Under the pieces are notes generated by a model that had not been told where the DNA came from, made no database searches, and was given only the letters and a program-made list of their open reading frames with translations. Positions 6,397-11,653 of a stretch of DNA of 11,653 nucleotides are shown here, one piece after another. The first letter of the stretch is position 1. The number at the start of each line of letters is the position of its first letter. Position numbers and translations under genes: made by a program. Source of the DNA: an uncultured Burkholderiales bacterium. GTDB taxonomy: Bacteria > Pseudomonadota > Gammaproteobacteria > Burkholderiales > Burkholderiaceae_C. The stretch spans positions 1 through 11,653 of the forward strand of contig CAIODK010000230.1 of the NCBI GenBank assembly GCA_903856995.1. Reading direction: 5' to 3'.

Positions 6397-7818
6397 ATGC
6401 AGAAGAACCTCACGCCATCCCAATGGAAAAGCATCAAACCGGCACTTTTGATTGGGCTGGCTTTGGCCTTGCTGCAAATTGGCTCAGGCATGGCGGCGTA
6501 TTACCAGTCGAAGAGTTTGTTGTGGGAGGGTAAGTTCCAAACCTCACACAACCTCACGCAAGGTTTGGTCGTGGCGGTGGCTGACCAAATGATCTTGAAA
6601 GACTACGCCGCCGTTGAGTCACGCATTCTGCAAACGATGTCCAACATCGAGGTAGCCTCCGTCATGCTGACCGACGTCACCGGGAAAGTGCTATCGGCCC
6701 TCCAGAGAGAGCCAGGACAAGAGCCGCGCCTGACGTTTGAGCGCGACTGGATACAAACACCTGACAGCGACAAGCGCCTCTTGCAGTCCCGTGATGATGC
6801 CTTCATCACCACCTGGGCCAAGGTGCGGTTGGGATCTGATTTGGGGTGGGTGCGTCTGCAAACCTACAACGCGCTCGACAGCGCCGATTTGGGAAGTCTG
6901 CGCCAACAAACCCTGCTGCTCTCAGCGTTCTCCGTGATTTCAGGCATCCTCATCTTGGGCGTGTTTTTATGGCGCGCTTATTTCACGGTGGTCAGGCGTG
7001 AGCACATGTTTGAAACCCAACTCGACGAAGCGACCAAACGATTGGTGCAATCCGAGAAGCTGGCCTCGCTGGGCGAGTTGGCAGCTGGTGTTGCCCATGA
7101 GATCAACAACCCTGTGGGGTACGTGTCGTCCAATCTGAGCACGCTCCAAAAATATTTGTCTGTGTACGAAAAGGTTTTGGACGTGCCCACCGTAGACAAC
7201 GCGGACATGGCGGCGCTGAAGAAAAAGCTCAACTACGCCTTCATCCGCGACGACGTACAAAACTTGATGCGCGAAACGCAAGAGGGCGTGGGCCGCGTCA
7301 AGACCATCATCCAAGATTTGAAAGACTACGCCCGAACCAACGCATCAGGCCACTACGTCGCGGCTGACATTCACGTCGGCTTGAAGTCCACATTGAACAT
7401 CGCACACAACCAACTCAAGAACCGCGCCGTGGTGACATTAACACTGGGTGATTTGCCGTTGATTGAGTGCACCCCCGCACAGATTGACCAGGTGTTGCTG
7501 AACCTCATCGTCAACGCCGCCCAAGCCATGCCAGAGGGCAAGGTGGGTTCGATCGACATTCGCACGCGCTGCAACGATACGTTCGCTTGGATTGAAGTGC
7601 AAGACGACGGCCCAGGCATCCCCGCATCGATTTTGCAAAAAATATTCGACCCCTTTTTCACCACCAAAGATCCAGGCACAGGCACAGGCCTGGGTCTGTC
7701 GGTATCGCAAAACATCATTCAGCAACACGGTGGCACACTTGCCGTGCAAAGCACGGTGAACGTGGGCACAACCTTCACCATCACCCTTCCCATCAAACGC
7801 ACTGCAGCACAAGGATAA
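6397..7818 (+). CDS. Membrane-bound sensor histidine kinase
   Basis: The 473-residue protein has a short cytoplasmic N-terminus, a membrane segment at about 15-35, a periplasmic domain of about 135 residues (36-171), a second membrane segment at 172-194, and a cytoplasmic kinase core. No HAMP domain is apparent: only some 20 residues separate the membrane from the dimerisation helix. The periplasmic part has the spaced pattern AVADQMILKDYAAVES followed by VMLTDVTGKVL, like PAS/Cache-type extracytoplasmic sensor folds; that assignment is tentative. Kinase motifs are complete: H-box GVAHEINNPVGYV with phospho-acceptor His234, N-box NLIVNAAQAMPEG with Asn369 and Asn373, DDGPGIP at 403-409, FDPFFTTK at 417-424 and GTGTGLGLS at 427-435. 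It should autophosphorylate His234 and pass phosphate to the regulator two bases downstream. The binding protein encoded one base upstream is its likely ligand-presenting partner. No receiver or Hpt domain is fused. Confidence 0.9.
   Translation: MQKNLTPSQWKSIKPALLIGLALALLQIGSGMAAYYQSKSLLWEGKFQTSHNLTQGLVVAVADQMILKDYAAVESRILQTMSNIEVASVMLTDVTGKVLSALQREPGQEPRLTFERDWIQTPDSDKRLLQSRDDAFITTWAKVRLGSDLGWVRLQTYNALDSADLGSLRQQTLLLSAFSVISGILILGVFLWRAYFTVVRREHMFETQLDEATKRLVQSEKLASLGELAAGVAHEINNPVGYVSSNLSTLQKYLSVYEKVLDVPTVDNADMAALKKKLNYAFIRDDVQNLMRETQEGVGRVKTIIQDLKDYARTNASGHYVAADIHVGLKSTLNIAHNQLKNRAVVTLTLGDLPLIECTPAQIDQVLLNLIVNAAQAMPEGKVGSIDIRTRCNDTFAWIEVQDDGPGIPASILQKIFDPFFTTKDPGTGTGLGLSVSQNIIQQHGGTLAVQSTVNVGTTFTITLPIKRTAAQG
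7811..7815 (+). promoter_or_regulatory. Shine-Dalgarno site of the response-regulator gene
   Basis: AAGGA lies inside the last codons of the kinase gene, five bases before ATG 7821. It is the only good ribosome-binding site in the three-gene operon and fixes the regulator start. Confidence 0.65.
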
Positions 7819-7820
7819 AT

Positions 7821-8891
7821 ATGAGCGCGAGCCACGATCTATTTGACGCCAGCCAATACAAAATCTTGTGCGTGGACGATGAGCCCAACATCTTGTCCGC
7901 CTTGCGACGCATGTTGTCGCTCGAAGGATTTCAAGTATTCACCGCAGAAAGCGGTGAACAAGCCTTAGCACTGCTCGCCCAACAGTCGATCACCGTCATC
8001 ATCTCCGACATGCAAATGCCGCGCATGAACGGCACACAACTGCTGGCACACGTGAGTGCGCAGTGGCCTCAAACGATGCGTCTGATGTTGACGGGCGCAT
8101 CCGATATATCGGGCGCAATTGAGGCCATCAACCAAGGTGCAATTTACCGCTACACCGCCAAACCGTGGAACGATGAAGAGCTGCTGGGGACCATCAAATC
8201 GGCCATCGCATTTGCCACGCTGGCCAACGAACACGACCGCTTAGAAGCACTGACGAAAGCGCAAAAAGAATCGCTCAATGAAATGGTGGACACCTTGGAG
8301 TCTCGCGTCCAAGAGCGCACCCAAGATTTGCGAGCGGCCTATATCGCGTCCATCAAGGCCTTCTCCAACATCTTGGAGCTACGCCGCCCAGACTTGCTCC
8401 CGCACTCACGTCGCGTGGCGATGCTGTCTATGAAAATGGCCAAGCTCGCAGGCTTGAGTGACGACCAATGTCAATCGATCTACATCGCAGGTCTGCTGCA
8501 TGACATCGGGAAAATTGGTTTGAGCGACCGCGTCTTGAACACCAAATTCATTGAGCTACCGCTGGCAGACGCGAAAGACTATCGCACCCACTGTGCCATG
8601 GGCGAGACCACGCTGAACACGCTAGAAGACATGAAAGGTGTGGCCGCCATCATCCGTTCGCACCATGAGTACTTCAACGGCACGGGCTTCCCCGATGCTT
8701 TGGCCGGCCTTGACATTCCCGTGGGCGCACGCATTGTGGCCCTTGTCGAAGCCTACGAAGAGTTGCAATCGGGCGACTACGCCAAAGCGCAGAGCAGTCC
8801 CGCCGATGCCGTGCGCGTGATCTTGAGCAACCGAGGCACCCTGTTTTGCCCTGAGATGACGGACCTGTTTATCAAGGCCTTGCAGGGCTAG
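7821..8891 (+). CDS. Response regulator with receiver and divergent HD-GYP output domain
   Basis: The 356-residue regulator has an N-terminal receiver domain (about 13-132) with acidic Asp19-Asp20, phospho-acceptor Asp63 in ISDMQMPRMNG, Thr91 and Lys114 (AKPW). A likely coiled-coil linker (about 135-175) follows, then an HD-GYP domain (about 178-350), the class that hydrolyses cyclic-di-GMP. Conserved parts are PHSRRVA with His195, HDIGK at 227-231, His257, SHHE with His281-His282, and IPVGARIVA at 299-307. Departures are NGTGFPD (286-292) in place of the G-Y-P signature, VEAYEEL (309-315) where the family has ADVYDAL, so that Glu310 replaces a metal-ligand Asp, and loss of the usual PYR-x-A segment after it. 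The domain may be less active, have altered metal use, or act by binding only. Cognate kinase is the gene immediately upstream. The stop is one base from the convergent queF stop. Confidence 0.9.
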   Translation: MSASHDLFDASQYKILCVDDEPNILSALRRMLSLEGFQVFTAESGEQALALLAQQSITVIISDMQMPRMNGTQLLAHVSAQWPQTMRLMLTGASDISGAIEAINQGAIYRYTAKPWNDEELLGTIKSAIAFATLANEHDRLEALTKAQKESLNEMVDTLESRVQERTQDLRAAYIASIKAFSNILELRRPDLLPHSRRVAMLSMKMAKLAGLSDDQCQSIYIAGLLHDIGKIGLSDRVLNTKFIELPLADAKDYRTHCAMGETTLNTLEDMKGVAAIIRSHHEYFNGTGFPDALAGLDIPVGARIVALVEAYEELQSGDYAKAQSSPADAVRVILSNRGTLFCPEMTDLFIKALQG

Positions 8892-8892
8892 T

Positions 8893-9738
8893 TTACTGGC
8901 GTGCCGTCCGAACGCTGGGTGGCATGGCTTGCGGATTGCTGGTGCGCCAAGGGTTGATGTCTAGGCCACCACGACGCGTGTAACGCGCATAAACGTCTAG
9001 GCGCAATGGTTTGCAGCGGCGTGTGATGTCCATAAAAATGCGCTCCACGCACTGCTCGTGGAACTCGTTGTGATTTCTGAAACTCACGATGTAGCGCAAC
9101 AACCCAGCTTGGTCAATTTGAGGCCCGGTGTAGCGAATGCGCACACTGCCCCAGTCCGGCTGCCCCGTCACCAAGCAATTGCTTTTCAGCAGATTACTGG
9201 TCAAGGTCTCAGTCGTGGGCGCTTCGTTGAATTTGGCCGTCAGCAGCTCGGGGTTGGGCTGGTACTCATCACAATCTAAATCCAAACGATCAAGACTCAA
9301 GCCATCGAGCTCGTGCACCGGCTCTCGGTCAAAGTTTTCGGGCAGCACCAACTGCAGGCCCACACTCGCTTTGACGACGCCACCCTGCCAGATGACCGCG
9401 CTCAGGTCTTGGCGCAAACGCGTTTGCAATTCATCGACGTCGCTGATGCGCGTGTTGTTGAAACTATTCAGGTACAGCTTGAACGATTTGCTCTCAATGA
9501 TGTGCGTGGATTCCGCGGGCACGGTGATCCGCGCCAATGCCACTTGTGGCTTGCCACGTGGATTCAACCAGCTCAATTCATAGGCCGTCCACAAATCAGC
9601 ACCAAAGAAGGGTGGCTGTGCAGGCACACCAATTTCGTCACGCTTGGTTTGGCGTGGGATGGGGAACAGCAGGGACGGGTCGTACTGGTCCACATAGGAA
9701 GAGGATTTGCCGAGCTGGGATTGTTCAGGGGAGTTCAT
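8893..9738 (-). CDS. queF: NADPH-dependent 7-cyano-7-deazaguanine reductase (queuosine pathway)
   Basis: QueF reduces the nitrile of preQ0 to the amine preQ1, a step in making queuosine for tRNA wobble position 34. The product (281 residues from ATG 9738) is of the long, E. coli-type two-domain form. Visible are ESKSFKLYLNSFN, the QueF signature with Glu82; the catalytic Cys188 in KSNCLVTGQPDWGS with Asp195; FHEQCVERIF with substrate-binding His227-Glu228; and the C-terminal YARYTRRGGLDINPWR. All catalytic residues are present. A TTG at 9750 would add four residues and overlap the yaaA stop (TTGA); the ATG is preferred although neither start has a clear Shine-Dalgarno sequence. The gene follows yaaA with a gap of eight bases, so the two are likely co-transcribed. 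No preQ1 riboswitch is apparent. Confidence 0.93.
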   Translation of the reverse strand: MNSPEQSQLGKSSSYVDQYDPSLLFPIPRQTKRDEIGVPAQPPFFGADLWTAYELSWLNPRGKPQVALARITVPAESTHIIESKSFKLYLNSFNNTRISDVDELQTRLRQDLSAVIWQGGVVKASVGLQLVLPENFDREPVHELDGLSLDRLDLDCDEYQPNPELLTAKFNEAPTTETLTSNLLKSNCLVTGQPDWGSVRIRYTGPQIDQAGLLRYIVSFRNHNEFHEQCVERIFMDITRRCKPLRLDVYARYTRRGGLDINPWRTSNPQAMPPSVRTARQ

Positions 9739-9746
9739 GGGTGCGG

Positions 9747-10520
9747 TCAATCAAGTTTGCGGCGGAATACTTTGCGGTCTGGCTCCGAAGCGGCGGCGTC
9801 AAACGCATAGCCTTCTAAATTGAAACCTTCCAAGCCCTTGGGAGTTTTGATTTGGTGGGTGACGGCATAGCGCGTCATCAAACCGCGTGCTCGCTTGGCG
9901 AGAAAGCTGATGATTTTGTATTTGCCACCTTTGTAGTCCTCAAACACGCAATCCACCACGCGCGCCTTCAAGGCTTTGCGATCCACCGATTTGAAATACT
10001 CTTGCGAAGCGAGGTTGACGATGATGGGCTCGCCCTCGCCGCTCAAACATTCGTTCAAGTAATCGGCAATCAGCGGGCCCCAAAACTTGTAAAGGTTATT
10101 GCCTTTCTCATTGGCCAATGCGGTGCCCATTTCTAAGCGATACGGCTGCATCCAGTCGAGCGGGCGCAGCACGCCGTAGAGTCCGCTCAAGATAGCGACG
10201 TGCTGTTGCGCCCAGTCCAAGTCTTTTGGTTTCAGGGTTTTGGCATCCAAGCCTGCGTACACATCGCCGTTGAACGCGAGTACGGCCTGTTTGGCGTTGC
10301 TGGCAGTGAACTTGGGGCTCCACGTGTGGTAACGAGCCACATTCAGGCTGGCGAGGGCGTCGCTCAAGTGCATCAAACTGGCAATGTCTTGTGGGGATTT
10401 CTCTTGAAGAAGGTCAATCAACTCGGCTGATTGCTTCACAAACAACGGTTGGGTATGCGGCACATCGCCCGCAGGGGTGTCGTAATCAAGAGCTTTGGCG
10501 GGTGAGAGTAGGAACAACAT
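9747..10520 (-). CDS. yaaA: Peroxide-stress protein of the YaaA/UPF0246 (DUF328) family
   Basis: The 257-residue product aligns along its length with E. coli YaaA (258 residues), which lowers free intracellular iron and limits oxidative DNA damage during peroxide stress; its biochemical activity is DNA-binding in reported work but not fully settled. Visible family motifs are MLFLLSPAKALDYD at the N-terminus, GDVYAGLDA at 85-93, LSGLYGVLRPLDWMQPYRLEMG at 111-132, NLASQEYFKSV at 169-179 and YKIISFLAKRARGLMTRY at 201-218. The frame is open up to 10631, but those 37 extra residues are unlike the family, so ATG 10520 is chosen. It is divergent from valS and heads a two-gene unit with queF. Its promoter candidate is the CATAAT element upstream. 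Confidence 0.9.
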   Translation of the reverse strand: MLFLLSPAKALDYDTPAGDVPHTQPLFVKQSAELIDLLQEKSPQDIASLMHLSDALASLNVARYHTWSPKFTASNAKQAVLAFNGDVYAGLDAKTLKPKDLDWAQQHVAILSGLYGVLRPLDWMQPYRLEMGTALANEKGNNLYKFWGPLIADYLNECLSGEGEPIIVNLASQEYFKSVDRKALKARVVDCVFEDYKGGKYKIISFLAKRARGLMTRYAVTHQIKTPKGLEGFNLEGYAFDAAASEPDRKVFRRKLD

Positions 10521-10553
10521 AGGGCGTCTAGAGAGCTTCGCGAGGAAGCCTGA

Positions 10554-10559
10554 ATTATG
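10554..10559 (-). promoter_or_regulatory. Candidate -10 element for yaaA-queF
   Basis: On the - strand the hexamer reads CATAAT, five of six matches to TATAAT, and would give a leader of about 27 bases before the yaaA ATG. No good -35 is visible. A LysR-type or OxyR-like site cannot be recognised with confidence. Confidence 0.35.
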
Positions 10560-10563
10560 AGCG

Positions 10564-10590
10564 CAGACACCCCAATCCCCTAGGTAAAAT
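10564..10590 (+). promoter_or_regulatory. Candidate sigma-70 promoter for valS
   Basis: TAAAAT at 10585-10590 is a five-of-six -10 element. The best upstream partner is CAGACA (10564-10569), four of six to TTGACA, with a short spacer of 15 bases. A transcript would start near 10597 and run about 60 bases before the valS ATG, through the hairpin at 10613-10637. Confidence 0.45.
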
Positions 10591-10612
10591 GGCACTTTTA
10601 GCCCTCTGGCCC

Positions 10613-10645
10613 AACGGCAGCCTTCGCGCATGCCGTTTTTATTTT
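10613..10645 (+). terminator. Terminator-like hairpin in the valS leader
   Basis: AACGGCA (10613-10619) and TGCCGTT (10631-10637) form a perfect 7-bp stem with an 11-base loop, which may close further by two G-C pairs with a bulged A. It runs directly into TTTTTATTTT. Orientation is + strand, toward valS. No + strand gene lies upstream for which it could be the end, because yaaA and queF read the other way. It is therefore either an attenuator in the valS leader or the end of a short RNA. Confidence 0.55.
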
Positions 10646-10658
10646 GTCAAAGCACCCC

Positions 10659-11653
10659 ATGAGCAACACGCCCGCCATCCCTATCGAACAACCCGGCCTG
10701 AACCGCCTGTCCAAATCGTTCGAGCCCGCAGCCCTTGAAGCCCATTGGGGCCCCGAGTGGGAAAAACGTGGCTACGGCGTGGCCGGCTTCCGAGGCACCG
10801 GTGCAGCGCAGGGTGATGCCCCCGCATTCGCCATCCAACTGCCCCCGCCCAACGTGACCGGCACCCTGCACATGGGCCATGCGTTCAACCAGACCATCAT
10901 GGACTCGCTGACCCGCTACCACCGCATGTCGGGCTTCAACACCGCTTGGATCCCCGGCACCGACCACGCGGGCATTGCGACGCAAATCGTGGTGGAGCGC
11001 CAGCTGCAAGCCAAGGGCATCAGCCGCCATGACATGGGCACAAGTCCTGCCGAAGCCCGAAAGAACTTTGTCAGCAAGGTTTGGGAATGGAAAGAAGAAT
11101 CCGGCAGCACCATCACCAACCAAATGCGCCGCTTGGGCGACAGCGTGGACTGGAGCCGTGAATACTTCACGATGGACCCCAAGCTGTCCAAGACCGTCAC
11201 CGAAACTTTTGTGCAGCTCTACGAGCAAGGTCTGATTTACCGTGGCAAGCGCCTGGTCAACTGGGACCCGGTGCTGATGAGCGCGGTGTCTGACCTCGAA
11301 GTCGAGAGCGAGGAAGAAGACGGCTCGATGTGGCACATCCGCTATGACTTGGCCGATGGCAGTGGTTCATTGACCGTCGCCACCACACGCCCCGAGACCT
11401 TGCTGGGTGACGTGGCCGTGATGGTCCACCCTGAAGATGAACGTTACAAACACCTCATCGGCAAGCAAGTGAACCTGCCCTTGTGCGACCGCACCATCCC
11501 CGTGATCGCGGACGACTACGTGGACAAAGACTTCGGTACAGGCGTGGTGAAGGTCACGCCTGCACACGACACCAACGACTACGCCGTGGGCCAGCGCCAC
11601 AAGCTGCCGATCATTTGCGTGCTGAACCTGGACGCGACCATCAACCACAACGC
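10659..11653 (+). CDS. valS: Valyl-tRNA synthetase, N-terminal part (3' end outside window)
   Basis: The frame starts at ATG 10659 and stays open to the window edge, giving the first 331 residues of a protein whose family is usually 900-950 residues long. ValS charges tRNA-Val with valine in the cytoplasm and edits mischarged threonine. Visible are LSKSFEPAALEAHW near the start, PPPNVTGTLHMGHAF with the class-I HIGH motif as His71-Met-Gly-His74, WIPGTDHAGIATQ at 97-109, and VNWDPVLMSAVSDLEVE at 200-216. The editing (CP1) domain follows, with ATTRPETLLGD at 241-251 and GTGVVKVTPAHDTNDY at 293-308, which includes the editing Asp304. The KMSKS loop lies beyond the window. The ribosome-binding site is weak (AAAG about eight bases before ATG). 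The leader holds a promoter candidate and a terminator-like hairpin. Confidence 0.95.
   Translation, partial: MSNTPAIPIEQPGLNRLSKSFEPAALEAHWGPEWEKRGYGVAGFRGTGAAQGDAPAFAIQLPPPNVTGTLHMGHAFNQTIMDSLTRYHRMSGFNTAWIPGTDHAGIATQIVVERQLQAKGISRHDMGTSPAEARKNFVSKVWEWKEESGSTITNQMRRLGDSVDWSREYFTMDPKLSKTVTETFVQLYEQGLIYRGKRLVNWDPVLMSAVSDLEVESEEEDGSMWHIRYDLADGSGSLTVATTRPETLLGDVAVMVHPEDERYKHLIGKQVNLPLCDRTIPVIADDYVDKDFGTGVVKVTPAHDTNDYAVGQRHKLPIICVLNLDATINHN

Noticed and set aside
9313..9810. + strand open frame of 165 codons opposite queF and yaaA
   Set aside because: Both genes on the - strand carry full family motifs; this frame crosses their junction and shows no recognisable domain.
10589..10738. Possible leader peptide MALLALWPNGSLRACR... 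ahead of valS
   Set aside because: It lacks a run of valine codons, runs far into valS in another frame, and has no ribosome-binding site; classical attenuation by this peptide is not supported.
10647..11336. Long - strand open frame of 229 codons opposite valS
   Set aside because: It is antisense to a clear ValS coding frame with HIGH and editing motifs; His/Val/Gly-rich composition is typical of the complement of a GC-rich gene.

Overview
The window looks like a chromosomal segment of a betaproteobacterium of the order Burkholderiales, most likely family Comamonadaceae. This rests on protein-level resemblance (PfkB, LldD-type oxidase, DinB with a lineage-type insertion, QueF, YaaA, ValS) and on the GC-rich, G/C-third-position codon use of most genes; it is recognition from memory, not a search. 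Eleven protein genes are supported. Two are cut by the window edges: the DUF2127 protein on the left and valS on the right. There are no rRNA, tRNA, CRISPR or insertion-sequence signals, and no stretch over 300 bases without a gene.

Layout. (1) 1-1359: the 3' end of a small DUF2127 membrane protein gene overlaps, by ATGA, a pfkB-type 6-phosphofructokinase gene. (2) 1360-2692: a very AT-rich gap precedes an orphan outer-membrane beta-barrel gene whose base composition differs from its neighbours. (3) 2790-4156: an FMN-dependent alpha-hydroxy-acid (lactate-type) oxidase on the + strand converges on a 4-oxalocrotonate-tautomerase-like gene on the - strand; a hairpin flanked by T/A runs lies between them and probably terminates both. 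(4) 4204-5481: a Y-family DNA polymerase (DinB-like) with an insertion of about 40 residues in its palm/fingers region. (5) 5535-8891: the most interesting unit, three genes on one strand with gaps of 1 and 2 bases, coding for a PhnD-like periplasmic binding protein, a membrane histidine kinase and a receiver/HD-GYP response regulator. (6) 8893-10520, - strand: yaaA followed directly by queF. (7) 10521-11653: an intergenic region with divergent promoter candidates and a terminator-like hairpin in the valS leader, then the 5' part of valS.

How genes work together. The binding protein, kinase and regulator probably form one signalling chain: a periplasmic ligand is bound, the kinase senses the loaded binding protein through its small periplasmic domain, and the regulator alters cyclic-di-GMP. 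No ABC permease or ATPase gene lies next to the binding protein, which favours sensing over transport. The regulator's HD-GYP domain departs from consensus (GFP for GYP, Glu for a usual metal-binding Asp), so its enzymatic activity is uncertain. The other genes are mostly housekeeping or general metabolism and form short, separate transcription units.
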